A DNA stretch of 64,000 nt, from the NCBI GenBank assembly GCA_963932465.1, contig OZ010791.1, forward strand, positions 620,875,800-620,939,799, given 5' to 3'. Positions 19,501-28,111 of this stretch are shown here, piece after piece. The notes below the pieces were generated by a model, which was given only the letters and a program-made list of their open reading frames with translations, made no database searches and was not told the origin of the DNA. Every line of letters starts with the position of its first letter. Within the stretch, counting starts at the first letter, position 1. The position numbers were made by a program, and so were the translations under genes. Source of the DNA: Maratus speciosus. Lineage: Eukaryota > Arthropoda > Arachnida > Araneae > Salticidae.

Positions 19501-22448
19501 TTTCTATATATGAACAACCTGTGTATAGTGCATACAGATTGTCCCAAAAAAGATTGAAACGCATTTTATTTTTTTTATCTGTTCGAGATACATAGGCAGT
19601 GTTAATTGCAAAAGTGTTCAAAATAAGGTAGCCGATAAAAATATAAAGATGAAATAGTTCTGCCATTGATTTTCAAAAAAAATATTTTAAAAATATATAT
19701 ACGGTCCCGGGATACTATAAGTTATAGCTTGAAAAAAAAAAATGTACATGCTCTGACAAGTACAAAAGTAAAAATTCCATTCTTCTGCGACTAAACTCAC
19801 CTAGTTATAACACTTTGCATTTTATGAAATTTCGGAGCTTTCCTGCACTAAAATATTGACTACCGTTTTTTTAGTGCCGGGACGCTTCGAAGTTTCATAA
19901 AATTAAAACTATTATAACTCGATGTATTTTGGTCGTAGAAGAATGGAATTTTTACTGTTGTATTTGACAGAGTGTGGTGTTAAAATATAGGAGTTAATTG
20001 CATAGGAATTTGAGCATTTGTGAATTTCGATATTTGCAATAATTTTGCTTTGTGTTCTGTAAGGTCAGAAACAGATATTTCGTTGAAAAGATTAACTCTT
20101 ACCATCGTCTTGGAAAACGAAATGGAGTAAAAAATAATAATTACATCCTTTTAATAACAATAATAATAAAAATCTTCTGCATTTGATCAGGATAACAGTA
20201 GTAAATTAACTTTCCTCTTGAGCCTTTAAAATATTATAAATATTATAGAGAAACTTATCTTAACCTAGGAGGGCTACTTAAATATTCTTCGCTAGCTATA
20301 ATTTTTACTAAAAATTAATAACGACAGTCTCTTCAGTTCACAATATTATCTTTCCGGTCTGTCTTCAAATCTCGACTGTTTCTGGCCGGTGAGATCAAAA
20401 ATTAATTTTTATGAAACGGGGTGCCAAAAATTCAACAAATTCGGTATATTCGGTAAAGGAATATTCGGTAACACTCCCCGTCGCGTTATCAGTCTGAACA
20501 CAGCTGTCGTGCATCGCAGATTTCTCTTTTCTCAGCGCTGTGGTGAGAAGCGCATTATTTAATTGCAATTATTGTTACATACAGTGGAGATCTGGATAAA
20601 ACCCTTTATGGACATAGAAGTGGGAGATATGTAGCTTAAATTACTGTATTTAGTTTTAGTTATAAAAGAATATAATTATGAAAATAGCCACAACAGGAAC
20701 AAGCGCAGAAGTTAACCTACAGATCTTCTTGATCACACCTCTTTAAAACTGTGTAAATATTTAGAAGAAGTCATTCTAAATAATAAAGAAGAAGAAAACC
20801 ACAATTTAGAACAAATATCTAAATGGTGTTGCGATGGCTCGCAACAATTGCAATTTAAACAGATATTTCAGAACACTTCTGATAGTGATGCAAATATATT
20901 TCAGAGTTCTCTTGTTCCTTTACGTTTAGAGGCACTGTCCAGTGGACATAGAATTGATGTTAAAATTTTTGAAAATTACACTGAAGAAACTGCAAATCTT
21001 TATGTCGAATTATATGGGTAGCACCCAATGTCACCAACAGTACGTAAAGTTTTAGCACATGGGGCCACAGTAATTAAACATGCAATATTGCCTATCGATC
21101 AACTTTCGAACGAGGCTGGCGAAGCTAGAAACAAACATTTCCGCCTATATAGGCAAACTTTTTTGCCGAAAATTTTCTCGAGAGCAATGTAATAAAAATG
21201 TTTTGAACAGGCGTTTACTAAATTCTGATCATTTTATAAGCAGTTCAAGACCAAAGCTTAAGGGAAAAAAAGCCTTTTGCTACCGAAACAACCAGAAACA
21301 CTATACGAACAACAACAAAAATAAGAGGAAGATGAGGAAACATAAACAATGCCACGCAAAACATAAACAATGCAACAACATAAACAACGCAAAAACATAA
21401 ACAATGCCAGAATCGTGTTTGTCAGAGGATGGGGGAGATATTTCTAAATATATCTTCTAAATAATACGTCGGTACCGTATATATATATTTTTAAATGTGA
21501 CTTTTAGAAAATTAATGGCAGGACTTTTTATCTACATAGTCTTATTGGCTACCTTATTTTGAACACTTTTGTTAGTTACATTACCACCTTACCTCCAAGA
21601 AGTAAAAACTTAAAGCGCGTTTCAATCTTCTGTAGATAATGTGTAGAATATGTGTAAAGATATTCTGTACATTGAGTTGAATATTAATTTGTGTATTGTA
21701 TTTTTCATTCAACAGGTACCTAGTCACACAAGAGGAAGACGTCTGGAGTCAGTTGGTATACGGCATACGATATCTCGATTTGCGTGTGGCTTACCAGAGT
21801 TCGCTGTCTTCACCAGAAAAACTGTGGATCACTCACAGCTCTTTCGTAACGGATATATCCGTCAAAGAAATTATAAAGCAAGTTAAAGACTTTCTCGAGA
21901 GTACAAACGAAATAGTAATCATGGATTTCCACAGATTCACGAATGGTTTCAAAGGTAGAAGGGCAGCGAAAAGACACCAGGAGCTAGTTTCCATGCTCGA
22001 AAACGAACTGGGAAATTACATGATACCCACCAGCTTTACCTCCTGGGCAACCTTAAACAGTCTATGGGAGGCTGGCAAGAGACTGTACGTGGGCTACGCA
22101 GACGATAACACGAGGAGATCGAACTCTCTGCTGTTTCCCGCCATTAAACACCTGTGGGGTGATGTCGATGCAGTGTACGGCCTCAGAAATTACTTAAATC
22201 ACACAATTTGCAACCACCGTAACAGAAGATTGACTTCTGCCATGGCCCAGCTAACACCTACAACGGCAGGAGCCATTTTTAATTTGTATGGCGGACTTCG
22301 TAATATGGCCGACAATGTGAATCGGGAAATAACAAAGTGGTTTAGAGACGATTGGAGTGACTGTGCAAATATAGTTGCGACAGATTTCTTCAAAGGCAGC
22401 AATATAATAGAAATTGCAATAGAGATAAATAAAAAGAAACAGTTATAG
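3099..22448 (+). CDS. secreted PI-PLC X-domain protein (four exons)
   Basis: Joining 3099-3198, 13076-13316, 15828-16079 and 21716-22448 gives 1326 nt: 441 residues plus stop. The family cleaves phosphatidylinositol-type lipids by two-histidine acid-base catalysis on a TIM-barrel fold. Visible features are a signal peptide (about residues 1-24), a beta-rich N-terminal region (about 35-160), and the X-domain from about 165 onward. The X-domain holds PGTHN (H180, N181), YLDLRV (D219, R221) and ITHSSF (H238). R221 matches the arginine that replaces calcium in bacterial PI-PLC. N181 stands where the bacterial enzyme has Asp33, whereas calcium-dependent eukaryotic PLCs also have His-Asn. Potential N-glycosylation sites are N123, N128, N168 and N359. 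No C-terminal anchor is seen, so a secreted or lumenal protein is inferred. Substrate and function are unproven. Length fits arthropod PLCXD1-like proteins. Confidence 0.92.
3199..4654. other. intron 1, proximal part
   Basis: AT-rich intronic sequence with poly-T runs at about 3848-3862 and 4028-4039. No coding potential and no recognisable transposon before the hAT boundary at 4655. Confidence 0.6.
5086..5155. repeat. solo hAT-like right terminus
   Basis: A C/G-rich segment ends in TGCACGCCCCTG, whose complement CAGGGGCGTGCA resembles hAT termini. The bases after it do not match ATTTCGGG, so it is not the partner of the left end at 4663. It is probably part of an internally deleted or nested element. 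Confidence 0.4.
5166..5400. mobile_element. solo hAT terminus of the TAGAGGTCTGCACGG family
   Basis: TAGAGGTCTGCACGGACCG starts at 5166 and is followed by repeated CCCGGGCCCGGCC-like blocks. The same terminus and GC-rich subterminal repeats bound the element at 28112-30656. No matching right end is seen here, so this copy is truncated. CAGGGCTGCCACTTGCTACT at 5392 looks like the start of yet another hAT-type end. Confidence 0.6.
5580..7990. repeat. degenerate TTCGCGATTTTTTCC tandem array
   Basis: Dozens of diverged copies of a roughly 30-50 bp unit with core GACGAAATTCGCGATTTTTT run through this stretch, on the plus strand except around 7130-7410. There the complementary form (GAAAAAACGCAAATTTCG) is present, so part of the array is inverted. 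Poly-T runs lie at about 6195-6233 and 7478-7514. A SINE interrupts the array at 5868-6103. The many open frames here are an artefact of the low-complexity repeat. Confidence 0.85.
5868..6103 (+). mobile_element. tRNA-derived SINE with 14-bp target duplication
   Basis: The 236-bp insert is flanked by CCCTACTCTTTTCC (5854-5867) and CCCTATTCTTTTCC (6104-6117), which differ at one base. It carries the B-box GGGTTCGAACCC near 5921-5932, then a non-tRNA body. The duplication length fits LINE-driven insertion. It landed inside the TTCGCGA array, so it postdates that array. The body segment GAGTTTTCGTGGTTTTC resembles cores seen in other animal SINEs, from memory only. Confidence 0.8.
8133..9126. 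mobile_element. non-autonomous hAT element (994 bp)
   Basis: Termini are CAGGGCCGAAACTA and TAGTTTCGGCCCTG, exact inverted repeats over 14 bases. The 8-bp target duplication ACTCCTTC is at 8125-8132 and 9127-9134. Subterminal GGCGCCC blocks occur near both ends. Internal sequence is AT-rich with no transposase. The left end shares over 100 bp with the left end of the element at 14361-15066. It is nested in the larger 4663-12187 unit. Confidence 0.93.
9480..11690. repeat. tandem array, unit about 327 bp
   Basis: About seven copies carry the marker ATGGCCGCCATTTTGAAACA, followed by GATGAAGCTGGCCAACGAAC, then CATCCAAATCGGTTCATAAA and GTCAGCCACGCTAGAAATTC. Marker spacing is about 325-335 bases, except for one of about 442 caused by a local palindrome near 11100-11240. 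Divergence increases toward the left edge, so the right-hand copies are the younger ones. No coding function is evident. Confidence 0.9.
11090..11250. repeat. perfect palindrome and GATGGCCAGCT microrepeat inside the 327-bp array
   Basis: AATGGCCGCCATTTTG and its complement CAAAATGGCGGCCATT meet almost head to head near 11122, with flanking AAATTTT runs extending the symmetry. They are followed by scrambled short copies of GATGAAGCTGGCCAACGA and GATGGCCAGCTGATG. The extra length (about 115 bp) in this unit comes from this block. It could be a break-repair product or an assembly error. Confidence 0.75.
11691..12080. other. inner right part of the hAT composite, no gene
   Basis: Starts with a short TA microsatellite. 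It contains a small hairpin (AGGTAGCTTTTTTG and its complement near 11794-11832) and AT-rich DNA. No coding potential. Confidence 0.5.
12226..13068. repeat. tandem array of about 72-bp units before exon 2
   Basis: Eleven units share the core ACAAAATTTTAACTGATATC and end in GGCATGTG plus a T-rich run. Units 8 and 11 share private variants (TACTACAATTGAAC, TCATAGAATTTTAG), as do others, so blocks of units were copied together. The last unit's T-run continues into the pyrimidine tract of the exon 2 acceptor. Every unit also contains ATTTTAG, a potential decoy acceptor. Confidence 0.93.
13076..13316 (+). CDS. exon 2 of the PLC-like gene
   Basis: Acceptor CCCCGTTTCAG|AC ends at 13075 and donor TTTCAG|GTAGGG follows 13316. 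The split codon G|AC gives D34, then residues 35-113. This is the N-terminal beta-rich region, including VFLTVSSLAS, ELNWDRLP and FVRLYDKDP, typical of arthropod X-domain proteins with an extra N-terminal module. Codon use is balanced, unlike the AT-rich surroundings. Confidence 0.92.
13317..14117. other. intron 2, proximal part
   Basis: AT-rich sequence with two degenerate copies of a repeat marked by ACAGRGCTGCACGGAAGAAT-like motifs near 13725 and 13868. No coding potential. Confidence 0.5.
14118..14290 (-). mobile_element. tRNA-derived SINE, left member of an inverted pair
   Basis: On the minus strand it reads CTTCAGTTGGTAAAAAGTTG (A-box region), CGGGTTCGAATCCCGG (B-box) and ACACTCTTTCACTCTG, and ends in AATTAAAATATTAAATATTC. 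The copy at 15066-15232 matches along the whole length in the opposite orientation. Confidence 0.8.
14361..15066. mobile_element. non-autonomous hAT element between two SINEs
   Basis: Left end CAGGGCCGAAACTAG, right end CTTTCGGCCCTG. GGGTGCCA is present at 14353-14360 and again at 15066-15073, overlapping the last base of the element, so the 8-bp duplication is intact if one terminal G is shared or lost. The left 160 bp match the element at 8133. The interior carries a pogo-like terminus near 14627 and a large palindrome (14684-14972). Confidence 0.85.
14627..14972. repeat. pogo-like terminus and 140-bp-arm palindrome
   Basis: CAGTAGATTCCCAATTATCC at about 14625 followed by CGCTTAACCGAG resembles Tigger/pogo terminal repeats. 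Next comes an almost perfect hairpin with arms about 14688-14820 and 14838-14968 around a poly-T loop. One reading of the left arm gives ETAIINEVLGEDEKAVVKS, resembling the acidic tail of pogo-type transposases. The right arm is shared with the repeat at 53445-53695. Confidence 0.7.
15066..15232 (+). mobile_element. tRNA-derived SINE, right member of an inverted pair
   Basis: It begins GGTGCCAGACTGGGTATC. GTTCAGTTGGTAGAAAG is the A-box region and GGGTTCGAGTCCC near 15133 the B-box, followed by ACACTCTTTCACTCTG and the tail TAATTAAAATATTAAATAT. The hAT insertion is located at its 5' boundary. It lacks an intact tRNA fold. Confidence 0.8.
15519..15669. repeat. hairpin MITE-like repeat in intron 2
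   Basis: Arms of about 55 bp (15519-15575 and 15612-15669) contain CAAATGGTATTCACCATTA and its complement, and GCCGGTTAAGCGCG and its diverged complement. The loop is about 37 bases. No obvious target duplication is visible. Confidence 0.75.
15828..16079 (+). CDS. exon 3 of the PLC-like gene: first half of the X-domain
   Basis: Acceptor TTTTCAACAG ends at 15827 and donor AACAG|GTATTG follows 16079. It codes for residues 114-198, including the catalytic motif MIPGTHNAGAY with H180 and N181. Both split codons read AG|G (arginine) and the frame is open throughout. C133 and C151 could form a disulfide in a secreted protein. Confidence 0.94.
16200..16607. mobile_element. foldback element inserted in the left arm of the 2-kb element
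   Basis: Arms of about 170 bp, 16203-16375 and 16438-16605, are near-perfect reverse complements. They start with AGTCCAAGAGCCGACAGCAC and include TAGAAGTAGGGGAATC and AACCACTGGTGGTATT. The un-inserted right arm of the host element reads GCCAGTCAGTCCGTTTCCGA, which shows where the foldback entered. The short target duplication cannot be read with certainty. Confidence 0.8.
16855..17770. repeat. tandem array, unit about 150 bp
   Basis: Five to six units carry CAACAGGTGGCGCTGCTATG, then CTCAAGAACTAATGCACG and TTTTCATCAAACTTCAGATT. Marker spacing is about 136-157 bases. The left edge begins with a CTGTCACT/CTGTCTGT microsatellite. It is internal to the 2-kb inverted-end element. Confidence 0.9.
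18141..19040. other. intron 3 segment without recognised element
   Basis: AT-rich DNA. A stretch around 18640-18720 (TTCATGCATTTGCGAGCAAA, TGTCAGAAAGTAG) reappears downstream of the gene near 22595-22650, so it is an old dispersed repeat. No coding potential. Confidence 0.5.
19048..19287. mobile_element. piggyBac-type MITE (240 bp)
   Basis: TTAA is present on both sides (19044-19047 and 19288-19291). Termini are CCCTTTAATTCCCAT and its partner CACTAAAGGG. A homologous copy in reverse orientation lies at 25947-26184 and aligns end to end, which confirms the boundaries. TTAA duplication with CCC-starting termini is the piggyBac signature. Confidence 0.85.
19762..19965. repeat. foldback with about 95-bp arms
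   Basis: AAAAATTCCATTCTTCTGCG and TTATGAAATTTCGGAGC on the left are matched by CGTAGAAGAATGGAATTTTT and CGAAGTTTCATAA on the right. The loop is about 15 bases. It lies inside the 160-bp inverted-repeat element. Confidence 0.75.
20749..21290 (+). pseudogene. decayed reading frame of a repetitive, unnamed protein family
   Basis: Ninety codons are open from 20749, then a TAG stop at 21019 and a continuing frame to 21189. The homologous text then moves to another frame (ending in NRRLLNSDHFISSSRP near 21260), implying a frameshift around 21165. The stretch HPMSPTVRKVLAHGATVIKH and LSNEAGEARNKHFRLYRQ is amino-acid-like and matches my memory of an uncharacterised repetitive arthropod protein family. 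I cannot name it or give it a function. Its position between 160-bp inverted repeats suggests it belonged to a transposon. Confidence 0.55.
21716..22448 (+). CDS. exon 4 of the PLC-like gene: rest of the X-domain and C-terminus
   Basis: Acceptor TTCATTCAACAG ends at 21715; the frame is open for 243 codons to TAG at 22446-22448. It encodes residues 199-441, including YLDLRV with R221, ITHSSF with H238 and IVIMDFHRF, the next barrel strand. The C-terminal WSDCANIVATDFF is typical of the last strands in this family. No frame disruption is seen, so the gene appears functional. Confidence 0.95.
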
Positions 22449-22467
22449 CCAGACGCGTTAATTTTAG

Positions 22468-22473
22468 AATAAA
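22468..22473 (+). terminator. poly(A) signal AATAAA
   Basis: A canonical AATAAA lies 19 bases after the stop codon, in AT-rich sequence. It would give a very short 3' UTR; other signals downstream could be used instead. Confidence 0.6.
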
Positions 22474-22768
22474 TTTTATAAATATTTCATAATTCTCTGC
22501 CTCGATTTTTATCTACTTATCTTCTTTTTTTTTCTACGTTTGCCGAAAAATGTAAAAATCTGTCAGGCTACGTATTTTCTGAATAATAACTTCATGCATT
22601 TGCATACAAAAATGAATTTAGGAATGTGACAGAAAGTAGTCAATTTGGATTTCAAAACCCTTAAATGAATTGTTTTTGGAGCTGTTATTCGTAAATTATA
22701 GCACCGAAATGAAGTTCAATCCAGATACTGGCCTCATCTGTAGATGAGGTAAATTTTCAACACTATAA

Positions 22769-23081
22769 CCCACTGTGCATTAATCACGAGTGCGCATCGT
22801 TGTAAAGTAAACCAGAACTCGCAGTGTTCCTAAAATTTTCTCACTTACCACTATTTTAAAACGATAACCGTTGTTGTAGAATCTATTTCAGATGGTAAAG
22901 GAATCGACTACGAAGATTTTTTATTATAAATAGTGGTGGGTAATGTTACAAAAAAAAAAATTAGCGAGTCCTGGGTAAACTTTGTCTTGGAAATCAATCA
23001 CGAGTGCGTCGCGTGGTAAGTAAAATATACCCCGCGAATCAATCACGAGAGTGACTCGTTAATTAATGCACAAGGGAGGGG
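22769..23081. mobile_element. TTAA-type MITE (about 313 bp)
   Basis: The left end CCCACTGTGCATTAAT follows TATAA (probably mutated TTAA) at 22764-22768. The right end ATTAATGCACAAGGGAGGGG precedes TTAA at 23082-23085. Subterminal copies of AATCACGAGTGCG occur at both ends and again near 22998 and 23041. No coding sequence. A piggyBac-type origin is inferred from TTAA. Confidence 0.6.
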
Positions 23082-24006
23082 TTAAATAATCATTTTAAGT
23101 GCATAATATATTTAAATAAATAAAACCACAACAGGTGAAAATTTAAAAGATTCAATTCCATAAGCGATCGTGAATTTAAAATAAAGACATATTAATGAGG
23201 GGTACCTATTTTCCTTTGTGCTAATGATTTGGCAATGAAGAAATAGCGACTACTCGATCATTTATAAAGAGAGACACAAACTGTCGGGGCAGAGTTATCA
23301 AACAAAAATTTATAGCATTTACGAAGAAAACATATAATATTAACTTTCTATCCTCCTCTGTTTTTTATTTATTGCTTGAGTTTCTATTAGAAAAGCAGAA
23401 CCTGCAAATCATTGGTTTACTGTTTATTAGGTTAAAATGTTTTTTTTTTTTCATTTCCCATGCTAATTGCATGAAGTTTCAGATATTGATTGCTATTTAT
23501 ATGAAATTATTATTATAGTATATTTGATTAACGAATGTTTGCTGAGTATTTATAGTAATTTACTGAATATTTTATTTTTCAACCATTCTCTCTTCTCTTC
23601 CCCAGACCTCCTATAGCTTTTGTTAACATAAGATGATGAAAAACTGTGAAACAAATAAAATTTTATACAGAATATTAACATTCATTCTAGACCTGTAAAA
23701 AGATTTGTCTCTCCCTCAGGTCCAACAAAAGGAAGGGTTGCTAGATTTGTCGGCGCTTTATTAGGAAATTGGTGACCCTAGTCTCCAGAACCTAATTACC
23801 GCAGATGCAAACTTCTACCATTTTCTTTTGTTTGGAGAAACATCGTCATGGAAATTGCATTTCCTAAGGCGCTCATACATTTTGAGATATGACTCTGCAC
23901 CCCCTCTCCCCTGAAAAGAAGAAAATGTTCGGAAAATTTCTTCGTTTATTTTTCATAGATCCCACCCATCATGAAAAAAAAAAAAAAATCATCTCTAAAG
24001 ATCATA

Positions 24007-25759
24007 GGGGAAGGTGTTGTTCCTTTGACCACTTTCCAAAATTTCAATTTTCGTAGCTTAACTATTAAGGCTAAATTCAATTTCTTTGTTTTATTGTAAT
24101 CAGTATCATCTGGTTTATCATACGTAATTTTTTCAAGGTTCTAGTTTTACTTTTATTATGTTTCATTTCATTTAAAAAAATAATAACATTGTGGTCAAAG
24201 GTACAACACATAGTTGTACCTTTGACCAGGCAATTAGGCAACACAGCAATGAAGAAAAAAATAATTTTATTCAGTACCATTGTTTCTTGCGTTTAGGATG
24301 TTGCTTTTTTTTTTCAGTTTCAATAATTAACTTTTCAGGAGTATCAGTCAGGATACGAGATTTCACTTTACGCCGACCCTTATTTGAGATTTTCCTTGCT
24401 TGCACTTTTGGACGAGGTCTCCTAGTTTCAGGTGTTATGATAAGTGGCGATAGATTTGAACTGCTACATTGAGGAATGATATTGTCAGTTTGAGCTGCGC
24501 CACTCGCTGCTGGTTCATCAAAATCAGTTTCATGCAGCATCGGTCTGTCTGTTATAGTAGCTGCAAGAAATTCGGCATCAGAGAAAACGTTCTCATTGAA
24601 AGGCATAAACCCTGTGACCTTTAAAACCTTTCATAATAGTATTTGGAACTACGGCTTTAGAATTTGCTATGACCGCAAGTTCAGCAATGTTGTAGATTGT
24701 AAGAGGCTTCCTAACATTTCCTGGAGAAACCATCCAATTATTTACAGCTTGATTATAAAAGGCTTTAAAAGGACCATAAACACCCTTATCAAGGGGTTGC
24801 ATTTTAATGCTAGAGTGTGACTGAAACGTCATTAGCATCACGCCACTAGCCTTGGCTAAAACAATTATTGGTATGGTAATATGAGATTCATGGTTATCAA
24901 ATAATAACAATACTGGTCTTTTAGTACTAGGTCTAACATTTTTCGGAAAATGTTGAAAGAACTGTTGGAATATGGTCTCATTTGAAGAGCCTATGGGTTT
25001 GTAGCCACGATTGATCCAGGAGGCGTTCCGTGAAGCATAAATGGTTTTAAGTTGACTCGGGGAATAGCAAACAAAGGGGGAATGCTGTTTCCTGATGCAC
25101 TAACGGCAGTTATCATAGTGATAGTTGTTCCGCTTTCGGCAGACGTTATCCCTTCAACTGGTTTTTTTCCTTTGGGGGCTATGACTTCAGGAGGCACATG
25201 AACTGTGCTTATCCCAGTCTACGTATTTTTTTTATTATTTATGAACAACTATAGTAAAAAAAATCGTTAATTAATTTCAAGACAGTTGTAGTAAGTAAGT
25301 CATAAAAGTTGAAATGTTTGGAAATTCTTTTACGAGTGTTGTACCTTTGACCTGGTCAAAGGAACAACAACTGATCATGGTCAGCGGTACAACACCTTGC
25401 TAGTGCAAATACAAAGCAGGCTACAGTTTTAGGGTTAGGATAATCATTTTCACAAGCTGCACCATATTTATAAAAGTCTATAGCCACCATGTCGAATTAT
25501 TTCCATCAACAAACACATAGTGCAAAAAATATTATTAGGTAAAACATTAACAAATAAATACTTACATTTTTATGATGGAAATGGATTAGTATTATTCACA
25601 GGAATCCTCTTTGACTTGAATAATCCACAGTAGGTTGTACAAGCCCTTCAGTGAAGGAACTATGCCCTAATTACACCAAAATTCATAAAATGCTGCTAGA
25701 TGGCACTACAGCCAAGGTGATCAAAGGAACAATATGGTCAGACGTAAAACACCTTCCCC
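24007..25759 (-). mobile_element. decayed pogo-like (Tc1/mariner superfamily) transposon
   Basis: TA flanks both ends (24005-24006 and 25760-25761). Termini are GGGGAAGGTGTTGTTCC and ACACCTTCCCC. The motif GGTCAAAGGWACAAC recurs in both orientations at about 24015, 24192, 24213, 25341, 25357 and 25720. The minus strand holds a transposase remnant. About 500 bp after the transposase remnant (25200-25760) are non-coding, so the N-terminal DNA-binding half is gone. Confidence 0.85.
24271..25197 (-). pseudogene. pogo/jerky-type DDE transposase remnant
   Basis: Three minus-strand pieces occur in order. 25197-24991 contains EVIAPKGKKPVEGITSAESG and SGNSIPPLFAIPR, matching the strand after the first catalytic Asp. 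24910-24593 starts LLFDNHESHITIPI, the second catalytic Asp region, and includes MQPLDKGVYGPFKAFYNQ. 24606-24271 carries MPFNENVFSDAEFLAATITD, the C-terminal tail. A one-base shift near 24610 separates the last two. A stretch between the first two and everything before the first piece are lost or broken. Not functional. Confidence 0.85.
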
Positions 25760-25899
25760 TATAGATTCTGTGATAGATTTTTTGTCCAAAAAAAACACAA
25801 AGATGAAGGGGAAGTTCGAAAAAATCTTTATTGTATCTAATGCATGTCCAAGAATCAACATTATATGAATTCCATCCCTACAGCTCTGATAATTTCCGA

Positions 25900-26645
25900 G
25901 ATAAAGTTTTTCGGGACAGGTTGGGTTCGGTTTGTGTTTACTTTAACCCTATAATGCCCATGGTAGCATATATGCTACCAACAGTGTTTTCAATTTACTG
26001 GATTTTTTAATTCAGATATTCCAAATTGATACCAGAAATTTAAAATAGCAATATTTGCTTTATTCAATAAAGAAATTCCGTCATTAAATGAAGCGAAGTT
26101 TTTTATTTAAATATTCTGGTATGAATTCAGATTTTCTGAATTACAGAATTTTTTTAACGTACCCTGCCCTGGGAATTAAAAGAGTTAATTGTTTCTGCTT
26201 CGAGTTGGGATTTGATTCTCGCCAGTCGAATTTGGGTTGACACAATTTTTCAAAAAGCCTAGAATATATTTTTTTTAGGTGAAAAAACTATATATTTGAA
26301 TCTTAATGAGTTCACATGTTCATTTACATGTACACGTTCTCAACATAAAAGATGAAATTGATATTAGAGATATAACTGTAAGCTATTTTTTCATAGTGTG
26401 TAATTCTGAAATGTGAATTAATTTTCTCCCATTTCGGGTTCGGGTTGACGATTTTTTTTTCGGGCTCGTGTTGGCTTTAAATAGAATTTTCAGATTCACG
26501 CAAGACTCTAGTTCGGGTTTAAGCAGATCGAGTTGGGGATAATTTTAAATTCCAGTCAGGTTGCTAATTGAGGAAGATTGCTTTGTCAGATTCGGATCGA
26601 CTTCGCATGAAATGCTGGATTCGGATCTTTTATAAAACGACCTGT
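25900..26645. repeat. old degenerate repeat with TCGGGTTCGGGTTG blocks
   Basis: Blocks such as TTCGGGTTCGGGTTGACGAT and GTTGACACAATTTTTCAAAA resemble the GC-rich subterminal repeats of the hAT family at 5166 and 28112, but strongly diverged. No clean ends remain. A piggyBac-type MITE (25947-26184) lies inside it. Confidence 0.35.
25947..26184 (-). mobile_element. piggyBac-type MITE (238 bp)
   Basis: TTAA sits at 25943-25946 and 26185-26188. The termini CCCTATAATGCCCAT and GGGAATTAAAAGAG are the reverse-orientation equivalents of the copy at 19048-19287. A 20-bp perfect palindrome, TGGTAGCATATATGCTACCA, occurs at 25961-25980; the other copy keeps only part of it. Confidence 0.83.
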
Positions 26646-27309
26646 TCAGAACTGTATTGTAGATATCTAGAACTGTATTAAAACATAATCTATACAATTC
26701 CAATATGCAGGGTTAGCAAAAAATAAGTGAGCCACTTAACTGGGCTCCGGAAGCCGTTTTACTGGCCCGAATTTATTGGGATTTAAACTACAGATTATTC
26801 AAGGAACATGCTAGTCATGTGTTAACACTTTTATGGTCAGTGGTATATTAAACCCAAATGCATCACAATTTCAGAATAAAACTTTGCCTATAATAATATA
26901 CGTGAAGGGAAACTTTTACTTATTTTTAAATAAAGTTGTTCGTAAATTCTGGTATCATCAAATCTTTTCAACATTTTAGCAACAGAATTACTTTGCACTG
27001 AAAGGATTAAATAAAACTTTTGTAGAACAAAAATTGACTGATAAATTTATCTGCTCAGTTATGAAACAAAGCATTCGTCACACTATTTTTTGGATATTTG
27101 GCCAGCCTCACTGCATTTTGTTATACGAAAAAAAGTTTTGCGATTTTGACACTTTGTTGTTAATGGAGGAAGACATACTAAGTATTTATTGTCTATTGCA
27201 AGCATGTTAAATGTTTTTGTGAAGGCATATTAGGCATTAAAACAAAAAGCCTACAAACACTTATTTGAATGCTATAGACCGGAATAGAATGAAACAAAAT
27301 AGTAACTAA
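26646..27309. other. intergenic, nothing recognised
   Basis: AT-rich DNA with no coding potential, tandem structure or clear terminal repeats visible by eye. Confidence 0.5.
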
Positions 27310-28111
27310 TCTATATACGTATAAAAGTCTAGTGTGTGTGGGTAAAGCCAGATTTTTCTCCATGAACACGTACTGCCACCCACACGCGGTAGGTGTCGTT
27401 AGATAGCCCTTGATCTCCTGCTGTTTGTAAGGCAGTTTGGTCGCGATGCGTGGAAGTGGGAGATTACAGGGACACTCAAAATAATTCCATTACATTACGG
27501 CCTATGGGGAAAAATCGTTTGAGATAGTTTTTAATGATGTTACAGCCTTTCGAACATTATGAAATTGAATGCTTTTATGAAATGCATTTAAATATACATT
27601 CTGTAGCATATCCGGTGCAAAGAATATTTATTATTCATTTACAGGGCCACACAAAAGAATTCCGAAACGTTCTAAATTGCGATTCTTGCACAATCTCAGA
27701 AAGTTCCGAACCGATTTAAAAAATAATGGTGTCAAAAAGATAGTAACAGACCTTGCTCCAAAATAAGCTATATTTTATGTTGGTGGCACTACCCCAAAGG
27801 GGGTACAGGAGCAAAAAACGTTCTAAAAATGCGATTTTTGTGTTACTGAAGGGCCTATAAACATGAAATTGGCATGGTAGTTACTTATAAGATATAAATG
27901 ATCTCTAAGAACATTTCCTAAAACTAATAGTAGGAATTGAAAAATCGAACTTTAAAAGGGGTGAAAATGCGCGAAAAGCGTTCTAAAAACGTTCTAAATT
28001 GCGATTTTTGCACAATTTCAGGAAGTACGAACCAATTTAAAAAATAATGGTGTCAAAATGATAGTAGCAGACCTTGCTCCAAAATAAGCTATATTTTATG
28101 TCGGTGACACT

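Larger units (their letters stand above)
19550..21628. mobile_element. 2.1-kb element with 160-bp terminal inverted repeats
   Basis: Left arm 19550-19705 and right arm 21465-21628 are reverse complements with moderate divergence. Shared blocks include AGATTGAAACGC at the outer edge, AAAAGTGTTCAAAATAAGGT, and AAAAATATATATACGGT at the inner edge. The interior holds a foldback (19762-19965), unassigned DNA and a decayed reading frame (20749-21290). I cannot assign a superfamily and no target duplication is obvious. Confidence 0.7.
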
